This document shows, in pieces, positions 43,660 to 51,978 of a stretch of DNA of 62,521 nucleotides. The stretch comes from Aureitalea sp. L0-47 (GTDB taxonomy: Bacteria; Bacteroidota; Bacteroidia; Flavobacteriales; Flavobacteriaceae). The position numbers were made by a program, and so were the translations under genes. Numbering within the stretch: the stretch's first letter is position 1; each line of letters starts with the position of its first letter. The stretch lies in NCBI RefSeq assembly GCF_026126405.1, contig NZ_JAFMTQ010000016.1, positions 1-62,521 on the forward strand, written 5' to 3'. The notes beneath the pieces were generated by a model. The model was not told where the DNA came from. It worked only from the letters and a program-made list of their open reading frames with translations, and searched no databases.

Positions 43660-44091
43660 ATGAAACAACTACTTATTATACTATGCCTGTTGGCGGCTAC
43701 TAATGGTTTTGCCCAGGAATGGGGAAACTTTGATAAGAACAAACTTACCATGAAGGAATTGGCGCCAATATGGCCTGGCTGTGAAAAAGGCAACGCCGCT
43801 CAACGAGACAACTGTTTTAACACCCAGCTGGCAACACATATTGCTAAAAATTTCCGTTACCCCGCAGAAGAATACAAAAAGAACATTCAGGGCCGTGTAG
43901 TAGTCACCTTTATTGTGAATACTGAAGGTGTTATCGAGATCAAAAAGATTACTGGAGGAAATGAAGGCTTACAAGCCGAAGCAAAGCGAAATATCATGTC
44001 CATGCCTAAAATGGCCAAACCTGGTATGTTAGCTGGCAAACCCAAGGCGATAGAGTATACTGTACCCATTACCTTTAAGACCGGGAAGTAA
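43660..44091 (+). CDS. Secreted TonB C-terminal-domain protein
   Basis: 143 residues. A signal peptide (KQLLIILCLLAATNGFAQ) precedes a TonB_C-like domain: IWPGCEKGNAAQRDNCFNTQ with the two cysteines common to these small proteins, then GRVVVTFIVNTEGVIEIKKI. Unlike true TonB it has no membrane anchor plus proline-rich linker, so it is probably a free periplasmic or envelope protein of unknown role. It follows thyA by 11 bp. Confidence 0.8.
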   Translation: MKQLLIILCLLAATNGFAQEWGNFDKNKLTMKELAPIWPGCEKGNAAQRDNCFNTQLATHIAKNFRYPAEEYKKNIQGRVVVTFIVNTEGVIEIKKITGGNEGLQAEAKRNIMSMPKMAKPGMLAGKPKAIEYTVPITFKTGK

Positions 44092-44092
44092 G

Positions 44093-44572
44093 GTGGGTGT
44101 TCGACTCTCCCTTCTTCTAATTCTCTGCTGTTCCATAACCTTTGCACAAAAGCATGTCACAGAGGGTGTTCAAGATGCAGCTGTTCCTTTTGCTATTGTT
44201 GAAACCCCACCTGCCTATCCGGGATGTGATTTATCCGATACTAGAAATTCGAAGGCCTGCACCTCAAAACGAATACAGCGATTCTTCGAAAAAAATTTTG
44301 ATTTGCAAAAGATCAAAGCACTGGGATTAAGCCCTGGACGTTATCGCACCTCTATGATTTTCAAAATTACTAAGGAAGGAAAAGTCACAGATATAAAAGC
44401 GAATAATTACCGGGAGGTGCCGGAAATTGAGGAGGAAGCTGTCCGCGTAGCTTCTCTACTACCCGAATTCAAGCCCGGGGATCAAAGGGGTGAGATTGTT
44501 TCCGTTATGTATGGGCTCCCAATAGTTTTCGACATAGAACCGGAGCGAAAAAGGCAAAGAAAAAAGGGTTGA
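44093..44572 (+). CDS. Second secreted TonB-C-like protein
   Basis: 159 residues from a GTG start 1 bp after the previous stop. A short signal peptide (VRLSLLLILCCSITFAQ) leads to a mature part with PPAYPGCDLSDTRNSKACTS (the same Cys-Cys spacing type as its neighbour) and a domain resembling TonB_C (MIFKITKEGKVTDIKANN). It is a diverged paralogue of the preceding gene. The C-terminus is very basic (ERKRQRKKG). No closer ATG fits. Confidence 0.7.
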   Translation: MGVRLSLLLILCCSITFAQKHVTEGVQDAAVPFAIVETPPAYPGCDLSDTRNSKACTSKRIQRFFEKNFDLQKIKALGLSPGRYRTSMIFKITKEGKVTDIKANNYREVPEIEEEAVRVASLLPEFKPGDQRGEIVSVMYGLPIVFDIEPERKRQRKKG

Positions 44573-44634
44573 TTATCCGTTTAAATCTTTAACATCCTCT
44601 AAACACAATACAAAAATTCATTTGATATCTTTAA

Positions 44635-44663
44635 GGGTCGGGATAAATTTCCGACTCTTTTTT
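44635..44663 (+). terminator. Hairpin and T-run directly before egtB
   Basis: GGGTCGG (44635-44641) pairs with CCGACTC (44651-44657) with one G-T wobble, followed by TTTTTT (44658-44663), ending 2 nt before the egtB ATG. It may terminate the upstream TonB-C transcript. A TATCTTTA -7-like element at 44626-44633 would instead place the hairpin in the egtB leader, as an attenuator. Confidence 0.55.
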
Positions 44664-44665
44664 AT

Positions 44666-45829
44666 ATGAATCAAACCCAAAACAGCATCTCCTTCTTCCT
44701 GGAGACGCGCGCGCACACCGAAGCATTGTGTAAACCCCTGGAGATCGAAGACTATGTAGTCCAGCCCGTAGTGGATGTTTCTCCTCCTAAATGGCATCTT
44801 GGCCATACAACCTGGTTTTTCGAGGAATTTATTCTGAAACCATATAAGCCCGACTACAGGATCTTCAATGAAGATTTTGCCTATGTTTTCAATAGTTACT
44901 ATGAAACCGTTGGGAAACGAGTAGTTCGGAGCGACCGGGGCAACCTCTCGCGGCCTGGCGTTGCCCAGGTATACGATTACAGGCATTATGTTACCAACGA
45001 GCTGGCGGAATTTCTTTCTTCGGAAAAGATTTCAGAAAAAATAATGAACCTGCTTGAAATAGGGATCCATCACGAAAAACAACACCAGGAATTACTACTT
45101 ACCGATATAAAATACATACTCGGGAACAATCCACTGCTTCCGGTATATAATTCAGACTTTAAAGAAGATTCCATTGATGAAACACCTTCAACCTGGATTG
45201 CAATGGACGAGGGGATATATGAAATTGGCCATAATAGCGACGAATTTTGCTATGACAATGAACTAGCACACCATAAGGTCTACCTTCACGATTACGAAAT
45301 CTCAAACAAACTGGTAAACAATGCTGAATTCATTGAATTCATTGAAGCGGGAGGCTATCAGGATTTTAGCTTATGGCATGCTGAAGGCTGGGACTGGGTT
45401 CAGCAACAAGGCATAAAACGACCTATGTATTGGCATAAGATCGACGGAACTTGGTATCGATATACCCTGGCAGGTTTGAAAAAGATTCAACCTGACGCTT
45501 CGGTAACACATGTTTCCTACTTTGAAGCCTTTGCATTCGCGGAGTGGAAAGGCTGCAGGCTTCCAACTGAATTCGAATGGGAAGCCGCCCAGGAGCACTT
45601 TCAGTGGGGAGATCGATGGGAATGGACGGAAAGCGCCTATCTACCCTATCCCGGATATAAAAAACCTGAAGGCGCCATTGGTGAATACAATGGAAAATTC
45701 ATGGTGAATCAAAAGGTGTTACGCGGAGGATCCGTGGCTACGCCTGAAAAACATACCCGACACACCTACAGAAACTTTTTTCATACCAACCTACGCTGGC
45801 AGTTCACCGGATTAAGGTTAGCGAAGTAA
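44666..45829 (+). CDS. egtB: Ergothioneine-type sulfoxide synthase
   Basis: 387 residues. The N-terminal DinB-like domain carries the three iron His ligands expected from known EgtB: His47 (WHLGHTTWFFEE) and His136/His140 in HHEKQHQELLLTDI. The C-terminal FGE-sulfatase domain has GCRLPTEFEWEAA and VLRGGSVATP. EgtB joins a thiol to trimethylhistidine with O2. No egtA or egtC is nearby, so the thiol donor may be cysteine rather than gamma-glutamylcysteine. OvoA is the alternative, but the adjacent egtD, which makes the trimethylated substrate, supports EgtB. Confidence 0.9.
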   Translation: MNQTQNSISFFLETRAHTEALCKPLEIEDYVVQPVVDVSPPKWHLGHTTWFFEEFILKPYKPDYRIFNEDFAYVFNSYYETVGKRVVRSDRGNLSRPGVAQVYDYRHYVTNELAEFLSSEKISEKIMNLLEIGIHHEKQHQELLLTDIKYILGNNPLLPVYNSDFKEDSIDETPSTWIAMDEGIYEIGHNSDEFCYDNELAHHKVYLHDYEISNKLVNNAEFIEFIEAGGYQDFSLWHAEGWDWVQQQGIKRPMYWHKIDGTWYRYTLAGLKKIQPDASVTHVSYFEAFAFAEWKGCRLPTEFEWEAAQEHFQWGDRWEWTESAYLPYPGYKKPEGAIGEYNGKFMVNQKVLRGGSVATPEKHTRHTYRNFFHTNLRWQFTGLRLAK

Positions 45830-45845
45830 ATCCGACTACGACTCT

Positions 45846-46817
45846 ATGAACACGACTACAGAAACGATCCTGGATACGGAATTCAAAAAGGATGTGTATG
45901 CCGGACTTACGGCATTTCCTAAATACTTGTTTTCCAAATATATCTATGACAAAAAAGGTGATAAATTATTCCAGGATATCATGGACCTGGAGGAATATTA
46001 TCTAACAAACAGCGAATTCGAGATCTTCACAGAAAACAAAAAGGCGATCTGCGAACTGTTTCGTGGAAATGGTCATGGATTCGACCTGATCGAACTTGGC
46101 GCAGGAGATGGAAAGAAAACCAAAGTCTTGCTCCGTCATTTGGACGAGGATGGGTTCGATTTCATCTACAAGCCGATTGATATTAGCGAAAACGCTATAA
46201 ACCGCTTACGCGACGATCTAGCCAAGGAACTTCCAAATGTCCCGGTTCATCCCGAGAAAGGAGAATATTTTGAAGTCCTGGAGAGATTGCACCTATACAA
46301 GGTGCGCAAGAAAGTAATTATGGTTTTAGGGTCCAACATTGGAAATCTGTTACATCCGAGAGCCATAGATTTCCTGGCCCATCTAAGAGATACGATGAAT
46401 AGCGAGGACCTGATATTTATGGGTTTCGATCAAAAAAAGGAACCCCAGACTATTCTTGACGCCTATAACGACCCACACGGCGTCACTGAGACGTTTAATA
46501 AGAATTTACTGGAACGAATAAATAAGGAAATGGGTGGAAATTTCGATTTGGATAAATTCAAACACTGGGAAGTTTACGATCCTGAATCAGGCACCGCTAA
46601 GAGCTATCTCATCGCTAAAGAAGCTATGTCTGTTAGAATAGATGCCATAGATCTTTCAGTTCAGTTCGACCCATGGGAAACGATTCATACGGAGATCTCT
46701 CAAAAATACGACTATAAGATAGTGGAGTGGCTCGCTGAGGAGTCCGGACTTGAAATTGTGACCTCATTCGTCGATAGCAGGAATTATTTTAAAGATTATG
46801 TATTCCGAAGAAAATGA
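45846..46817 (+). CDS. egtD: Histidine N-alpha-methyltransferase
   Basis: 323 residues. The SAM-binding segment LIELGAGDGKKTKVLLRHL and the EgtD-specific region LGSNIGNLLHPRAIDFLAHL are intact. The C-terminus FKDYVFRRK is typical. It trimethylates histidine to hercynine, the substrate for EgtB encoded 16 bp upstream. It converges with the EgtE-like gene after a gap of 5 bp. Confidence 0.93.
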   Translation: MNTTTETILDTEFKKDVYAGLTAFPKYLFSKYIYDKKGDKLFQDIMDLEEYYLTNSEFEIFTENKKAICELFRGNGHGFDLIELGAGDGKKTKVLLRHLDEDGFDFIYKPIDISENAINRLRDDLAKELPNVPVHPEKGEYFEVLERLHLYKVRKKVIMVLGSNIGNLLHPRAIDFLAHLRDTMNSEDLIFMGFDQKKEPQTILDAYNDPHGVTETFNKNLLERINKEMGGNFDLDKFKHWEVYDPESGTAKSYLIAKEAMSVRIDAIDLSVQFDPWETIHTEISQKYDYKIVEWLAEESGLEIVTSFVDSRNYFKDYVFRRK

Positions 46818-46822
46818 ATTGA

Positions 46823-47902
46823 TCACTGATCGATCACTTCCAATAGTTTATTTAAATCATCAATAGTGTTATAAAGGTGAAAACTCACTCGAATTCCATC
46901 ACCTCGAAGTGAACAGATAATGTTGTTTTCCTTTAATTTTTCGAACAATTCCTTATCACCTTTTAGATTAAAGATCGTGGAGTGGTTTTCTCTAACAGTC
47001 ACAGCTTTTTCTAACAACCCGCGTTTTTCAAATTCCTTTTTAGCTTCAGATTTCAGGCTGGAAAGATGATTCTCAACCTCTTCCATTCCTATATTCTGAA
47101 GGAAGGCAACCGATTCTCCCAGGCTCCCGTAGTTTAGTGTATCCTGGTGTCCCGGCTCCATATGACCAATCAAACCGATCTCGTCCTTATTTCCGAAGGT
47201 GAAATCGGCCGAATTGTACCCTATGGTTCGAGGAAGAATTTGCGACTGTACTTCCGGTTTGATCATAAAAAACCCATTGCCATAACCTGCCAGCATCCAT
47301 TTATAAGCGCTAGCTCCCATCACATCTATCGGACTTTCGGTAAAGTTGAAATCAACGGTCCCGAGATATTGGGTAGCATCTGCGATTAGCAATAAATCCG
47401 GATGATAAGCTTTGAGTCGGTGAAGAAACTCGGTATCCATCAGTACCCCGCTTATATACTGCACCATACTAAAGGCAAAGATATCAGGATGGTGTTCTGC
47501 CATTGCCTGCTCGATATTGCCTTCCAGGTTCTCATCAATGTTCGCATAGCAGACCTCAAATTCCCTGGTCTCAACTGGCCAGCTGATGGACGGATAGTCT
47601 CCGTTGAGTAATAGTATTTTTTTATTCTTCGGAAGGCCGCTTAGGATCGTATTCATTCCGAAAGAAAAGTTGGGAACAAGGGCTATGGTATCTTCTGGTG
47701 TGGATAAAAAATCGGCTAATCTACCCCTTATCTCACGAATATGAGCTTTGTGCTTATCGCGAAAAATACTTCCACCTTCCATGAGGTTGAGATCGTGCTG
47801 ATGCCGCCATGCTACCAAAGACCTTGAAAACAAGCCACAGGAAGCAGTATTGAGATAAGTGTAGCTTTCGGTAACGGGGAACTCTTTTCTAAAATCTTCC
47901 AT
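46823..47902 (-). CDS. Class V aminotransferase-fold PLP enzyme, candidate EgtE
   Basis: 359 residues from the ATG at 47902 (MEDFRKEFPVTES); a frame start at 47974 crosses the divergent 2TM gene. The fold is of the cysteine desulfurase/class V type: TYLNTASCGLFSRS, ADATQYLGTVDFNF and the PLP-binding Lys in GASAYKWMLAGYGNG. Ergothioneine synthesis needs a PLP C-S lyase, EgtE, and this enzyme sits right beside egtBD though on the other strand. The role is inferred from position; cysteine desulfurase or kynureninase-like functions remain possible. Confidence 0.75.
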   Translation of the reverse strand: MEDFRKEFPVTESYTYLNTASCGLFSRSLVAWRHQHDLNLMEGGSIFRDKHKAHIREIRGRLADFLSTPEDTIALVPNFSFGMNTILSGLPKNKKILLLNGDYPSISWPVETREFEVCYANIDENLEGNIEQAMAEHHPDIFAFSMVQYISGVLMDTEFLHRLKAYHPDLLLIADATQYLGTVDFNFTESPIDVMGASAYKWMLAGYGNGFFMIKPEVQSQILPRTIGYNSADFTFGNKDEIGLIGHMEPGHQDTLNYGSLGESVAFLQNIGMEEVENHLSSLKSEAKKEFEKRGLLEKAVTVRENHSTIFNLKGDKELFEKLKENNIICSLRGDGIRVSFHLYNTIDDLNKLLEVIDQ

Positions 47903-47964
47903 CAGATAAGGCAGGTAAACCCGCGATTTTTCAATATTTTTACAATAGCCTAAAAGTAGTGCGC

Positions 47965-48393
47965 ATGTTTTCAAAAAACAAAAAAACCGAAGAATTCGAC
48001 CACGAGCAGCGTTTACAGTACGAATACGCTCGTAAGAGGATCGTTCAGAAGAAAAAGCTAATGCGGCATTTCATCGTATTCCTGGCTGGATCTCTGCTGC
48101 TAATTATCATCAACCCGGTTTTGGGAATTGGTAAAGATTTCTTTATAGAAAACTGGTTTGTATGGGCCATACTTATCTGGGCATTCCTATTCCTGGTGCA
48201 TCTTCTGAATGTATTCATCATGAATAAATTCATGGGCAAAGAATGGGAAGACAAGCAACTGGAAAAGCTGAAAGCCAGGCAAACGGAAAGAATCTCAGAG
48301 CTTCAAAAACAAGTGGACAGTAAGCTGCTTCAAAAAGAAACGGAAGTAAAAAAAAACGAAGAGCTGAATCTTCAAAACCCGGAGAACGAATGA
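47965..48393 (+). CDS. 2TM-domain protein
   Basis: 142 residues from the ATG at 47965. Two hydrophobic segments (~27-50 and ~56-80) carry the 2TM pattern (RKRIVQKKKLMRHFIVFL, NWFVWAILIWAFLFLVHLLN), and the C-terminal half is a charged coiled-coil-like tail. Such proteins are common in flavobacteria, often as the membrane part of LytTR regulators, but no such domain is present here. Its stop overlaps the folA ATG (ATGA). Confidence 0.82.
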   Translation: MFSKNKKTEEFDHEQRLQYEYARKRIVQKKKLMRHFIVFLAGSLLLIIINPVLGIGKDFFIENWFVWAILIWAFLFLVHLLNVFIMNKFMGKEWEDKQLEKLKARQTERISELQKQVDSKLLQKETEVKKNEELNLQNPENE

Positions 48394-48872
48394 TCACAAT
48401 GATTGCAGCGGCGGGAGAGAACAATGAACTCGGCCTCAATAATATGCTGGTGTGGCACTTGCCAGATGATTTCAGAAGATTTAAACAACTTACTACCGGC
48501 CATCATATCATCATGGGGCGCAAAACCTTTGAGTCCTTCCCCAGTCCGCTACCCAACAGAACGCATATTGTTATTAGTCGAAATAAAGACTTCAACAGTG
48601 ACGGTATCAGAGTAGTTCATTCCATAGAGGAAGCGCTGGAAAGCTCAAAACCCGATCCACAACCATTTATCATTGGTGGTGGAGAGATCTACGAACAGGG
48701 AATGGCTGTTGCAAAGAAGATCGAACTCACACGGGTACACGGAACTTTTGATGCGGACACCTTCTTCCCGGACATTCCGGAAAGCCACTGGGAACTGGCG
48801 GAAGAACACTATCATCCTATCGACGACAGGCATGATTACGCCTTCACATACGAAACCTGGATACGCAGGTAA
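48390..48872 (+). CDS. folA: Dihydrofolate reductase
   Basis: 160 residues. It has MIAAAGENNELGLNNMLVWHLPDD (in the first ~30 residues), HIIMGRKTFESFP and FIIGGGEIYEQG in the usual order; the acidic active-site Asp follows Pro in LPDD. It reduces dihydrofolate to tetrahydrofolate. Its ATG overlaps the stop of the preceding 2TM gene by 4 bp. Confidence 0.95.
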   Translation: MITMIAAAGENNELGLNNMLVWHLPDDFRRFKQLTTGHHIIMGRKTFESFPSPLPNRTHIVISRNKDFNSDGIRVVHSIEEALESSKPDPQPFIIGGGEIYEQGMAVAKKIELTRVHGTFDADTFFPDIPESHWELAEEHYHPIDDRHDYAFTYETWIRR

Positions 48873-48880
48873 TTACAGAC

Positions 48881-49726
48881 TTGGAGTCCTTATTAAGAAA
48901 GATCGCCGAAAATCACGGGTTGAATATCCAATCACACCATAGATTGTTTGGTGGTGACATCAATACCGTTGTTCTACTTGAATGTGCTAATGAAAAGATC
49001 GTTGCAAAGATCAACAGCGAGGCAGATTATCCGCGTATGTTCTCAGCTGAAAGACAAGGCCTTGAATTGTTGGGGCAAACAAACACCTTACGTATTCCGA
49101 AGGTAATTGGACATGGAGTAATCGAGGATGATTCCTTCCTGCTACTGGAATATATTCCCTCGGCAGCTAGAAAAAATGATTTCTGGATCGATTTCGGACA
49201 AAATCTTGCGCGGCTTCATAAGCATACCCGGGATTCTTTCGGACTCGACATCGATAATTACATTGGCAGCCTACCTCAGCCAAATTCATCGGCTACTACC
49301 CCGACCGACTTTTACATTACCCAAAGACTGGAACCACAATTCAAAATGGCGCAGGACAGCGGCAAACTTTCATTCGAAACGGATGGTTTCTATAAAACCG
49401 TTTCAGAAATAATACCCGATGAACCACCAGCGCTAATTCACGGCGATCTTTGGAATGGAAACTATATGGTGGATATCAAAGGCGAGCCAGTGCTGATAGA
49501 CCCTGCCGTGGCTTATTCGATTCGAGAGATGGACCTGGGAATGATGCAATTGTTCGGGGGATTTCCGGAAGAGGTGTTTTCGGCCTATAACGAAGTCTAT
49601 CCGCTGGTTTCAGAATGGAGGGAACGAACCTCATTATGGCAGCTTTATTACCTGTTGGTGCATCTTAATCTATTCGGAAGTGGATACCTCGGCCAGGTGA
49701 AATCGGCCATTGCAAAATATTCTTAA
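48881..49726 (+). CDS. Fructosamine kinase-family protein
   Basis: 281 residues from a TTG start 8 bp after folA; the next ATG is ~50 codons in and would cut away the ATP-binding FGGDINTVVLLE segment. The catalytic loop is IHGDLWNGNYMV and the Mg-binding region is LIDPAVAYSIREMDLGMMQL. The family phosphorylates sugar-amine adducts on proteins for their removal. A promoter for fabD lies within its last codons. Confidence 0.87.
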   Translation: MESLLRKIAENHGLNIQSHHRLFGGDINTVVLLECANEKIVAKINSEADYPRMFSAERQGLELLGQTNTLRIPKVIGHGVIEDDSFLLLEYIPSAARKNDFWIDFGQNLARLHKHTRDSFGLDIDNYIGSLPQPNSSATTPTDFYITQRLEPQFKMAQDSGKLSFETDGFYKTVSEIIPDEPPALIHGDLWNGNYMVDIKGEPVLIDPAVAYSIREMDLGMMQLFGGFPEEVFSAYNEVYPLVSEWRERTSLWQLYYLLVHLNLFGSGYLGQVKSAIAKYS

Positions 49727-49742
49727 GATTGCTGTATTTTTG
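49710..49742 (+). promoter_or_regulatory. Promoter of fabD
   Basis: -33 TTG (49710-49712), a 22-nt spacer and a perfect -7 TATTTTTG (49735-49742), 18 bp before the fabD ATG. The spacer is at the long end of the Bacteroidota range. The -33 lies within the end of the previous gene. Confidence 0.6.
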
Positions 49743-49760
49743 TAACCTCAACCAAAGACA

Positions 49761-50645
49761 ATGAAAGCATATTTATTTCCAGGACAGGGAGCTCAATTCA
49801 GCGGAATGGGGCTCGACCTATACGAAAATTCAAGCCGAGCCAAAGAACTTTTTGAAGAAGCCAACAAGGTACTTGGCTTTGATATCACAAAAATCATGTT
49901 CGAGGGCAGTGCTGAAGAACTCAAAGAAACTAAGGTTACCCAACCCGCCATTTTTCTTCACTCTACCATACTTGCCGAAGTGATGGGGGACGCATTTCAA
50001 CCTGATATGGTTGCAGGGCATTCCCTGGGTGAATTTTCAGCACTAGTTGCGAATCGAACCCTTGCCTTTAACGATGGATTAACTCTTGTTTCCAAGCGCG
50101 CTCAGGCCATGCAGAAGGCCTGTGAGCTGGAACCTTCTACCATGGCGGCTGTTCTCGGACTGGAAGATGAGGTAGTTGAACGCATCTGTGCAGAAACCGA
50201 AGGCATTGTTGTAGCTGCTAACTACAATTGTCCCGGACAACTGGTAATAAGTGGAGAGATAGATGCCGTTGGCAAAGCCTGTGAGACCCTTACCGAAGCA
50301 GGAGCCCGCCGTGCGTTGATCTTACCGGTAGGAGGTGCTTTTCACAGTCCGTTGATGGAACCCGCGCGTGAAGAACTAGCGGCTGCCATTGAAAATACAC
50401 AGTTTAGGGCACCAGCCTGCCCTATCTATCAAAATGTGAGCACAACGGCGGTGACGGATGCTTCAGAAATAAAAAAGAATCTAATGCTTCAGTTGACCGC
50501 ACCGGTTAAATGGACGCAAAGTATTCAGCAGATGATCGCCGATGGCGGAACTTCCTTTACTGAAGTTGGACCAGGCAATGTATTGCAGGGATTAATGCGT
50601 AAGATTGATCGATCTGTGGAAACGGGGAAAGCCGAAGTTCAATAA
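49761..50645 (+). CDS. fabD: Malonyl-CoA:ACP transacylase
   Basis: 294 residues. The active-site Ser is in GHSLGEFSAL, the start is LFPGQGAQFSGM and the catalytic His lies in GGAFHSPLMEPA. It loads malonate onto acyl carrier protein for fatty acid synthesis. No other fab gene is adjacent. It has its own promoter. Confidence 0.95.
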   Translation: MKAYLFPGQGAQFSGMGLDLYENSSRAKELFEEANKVLGFDITKIMFEGSAEELKETKVTQPAIFLHSTILAEVMGDAFQPDMVAGHSLGEFSALVANRTLAFNDGLTLVSKRAQAMQKACELEPSTMAAVLGLEDEVVERICAETEGIVVAANYNCPGQLVISGEIDAVGKACETLTEAGARRALILPVGGAFHSPLMEPAREELAAAIENTQFRAPACPIYQNVSTTAVTDASEIKKNLMLQLTAPVKWTQSIQQMIADGGTSFTEVGPGNVLQGLMRKIDRSVETGKAEVQ

Positions 50646-50648
50646 TCT

Positions 50649-50685
50649 TATCAACCTAATGATTATTATATATTAGGCTGATAAT
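50649..50685. terminator. Hairpin between convergent fabD and a small gene
   Basis: TTATCAACCTAAT (50649-50661) pairs with ATTAGGCTGATAA (50673-50685) with one mismatch around an 11-nt AT loop. It lacks a long T-run, so it is a weak terminator at best, but its position between converging genes fits. Confidence 0.45.
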
Positions 50686-50864
50686 CTACAATCTTCACAA
50701 TCTTTGATTTCACCGTAGTAGGTCTCCCTGTATTTGTGAAGTGTTTTATAAGGAATAGATAGAAAGGCTTTTTTAATATAAACTACCCTTGTAGTAAGCA
50801 TACCCATTTTCTCAGTGAATCGCTTTTCTCTTTTTACTTGTCGTTTTACGGAAATTAGTTTCAT
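50673..50864 (-). CDS. Small basic protein of unknown function
   Basis: 63 residues from the ATG at 50864 (MKLISVKRQVKREKRFTEKM). It is strongly basic with a C-terminal CEDC pair (EIKDCEDCRLSA) and no signal peptide. The composition, internal methionine start and tail suggest a real conserved small cytosolic protein, perhaps nucleic-acid binding, but no family is recognised. An ATG at 50894 adds ten residues. Confidence 0.55.
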   Translation of the reverse strand: MKLISVKRQVKREKRFTEKMGMLTTRVVYIKKAFLSIPYKTLHKYRETYYGEIKDCEDCRLSA

Positions 50865-50955
50865 AATCGAATTCGCTTTTCGCAAAAGAAGCAAGATGAA
50901 ATTTCAATAGCAAGATATCAGGGTTAAAATGCCGTTAAAGTCTTGTTAAGATGGC

Positions 50956-51978
50956 TTAATCAATCCCGCGAACCTGCTTCTCCCACTCCCAGGCGGATGA
51001 CAGGGCATCTTTTATGCTGCGCGAAGCTTTCCAACCAAGTTCGCTATTCGCTTTTGTAGTATCGGCATAGACTTTGGTTACATCACCGGGGCGTCTGTCC
51101 ACGATCTTGTAGTTGAGTTTCAAACCGGTTGCTTCCTCGAAGGATCTTATCACCTCTAGTACCGAACTGCCTTTACCTGTTCCAATATTGAATATTTCAA
51201 AGCGTTCTTTATTCTCTTCTGAAAGTAATCGCTTCAAAGCCACAACATGGGCTTCTGCCAGGTCTTCGATATGAATATAATCCCGAACGCAGCTACCATC
51301 AGGAGTTGGGTAATCATCACCGAACACGGAAAGTTGTTCTCTAACGCCAGCCGCAGTCTGGGTAATGAAAGGCACTAAATTTTGTGGAACACCCAATGGC
51401 AATTCGCCTATCTCGGCCGATTCGTGTGCTCCAATTGGATTAAAATAGCGCAGTGATATTGATCGGATATCCGAAACATTACAAAGGTCGGCCAATATTT
51501 CTTCGCTGATCTGTTTGGTGTTTCCGTAAGGGGACAAAGCAGGTTTCACAGGAGCATCTTCGGTAATGGGAAGGCTGTCCGGCTGACCATAAACTGTACA
51601 GGACGAACTGAAAATGAAGTTTTTAATTCCCCTGTCACTGCATTCCTTCAGCAAATAAACCAGCGTGCCCACATTGTTTTCATAGTAGAGTAATGGATTC
51701 TCAACACTTTCACCTACAGCTTTGCTCGCGGCAAAATGTATCACTCCGGTTATATCCGTGTACTTGTTGAAGAATTCGGAAACGGCTTCCTTTTCCTTAA
51801 GATCCAGGATCTCAAGATCAGGACGTTCTCCTGTGATATTGGTTATGCCATCCAATACATCAACTGATGCATTGGACAGATCGTCAATGATAACTGTTTT
51901 AAAACCTGCTTTTTGCAACTCGACCACCGTGTGCGAGCCGATATATCCGAGGCCACCGGTAACGAGGATCTTTTTCAT
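50956..51978 (-). CDS. galE: UDP-glucose 4-epimerase
   Basis: 340 residues, extended SDR. NAD motif VTGGLGYIGSHTV at the N-terminus, and the catalytic YxxxK in SPYGNTKQISEEI. It interconverts UDP-glucose and UDP-galactose for envelope glycans. Its ATG overlaps the stop of the upstream aminotransferase (TAATG), so the two are coupled and probably supply sugars for surface polysaccharide or LPS. Confidence 0.93.
   Translation of the reverse strand: MKKILVTGGLGYIGSHTVVELQKAGFKTVIIDDLSNASVDVLDGITNITGERPDLEILDLKEKEAVSEFFNKYTDITGVIHFAASKAVGESVENPLLYYENNVGTLVYLLKECSDRGIKNFIFSSSCTVYGQPDSLPITEDAPVKPALSPYGNTKQISEEILADLCNVSDIRSISLRYFNPIGAHESAEIGELPLGVPQNLVPFITQTAAGVREQLSVFGDDYPTPDGSCVRDYIHIEDLAEAHVVALKRLLSEENKERFEIFNIGTGKGSSVLEVIRSFEEATGLKLNYKIVDRRPGDVTKVYADTTKANSELGWKASRSIKDALSSAWEWEKQVRGID

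Noticed and set aside
46800-46850. GATC-rich palindromic stretch between egtD and the EgtE-like gene as a terminator
   Set aside because: The repeats are short and lie within coding ends, with no T-run.
46823-47902. Cysteine desulfurase (IscS/SufS) call
   Set aside because: The characteristic catalytic Cys loop of IscS/SufS is not evident and no Fe-S assembly genes are nearby; EgtE-like lyase fits the neighbourhood better, though unproven.
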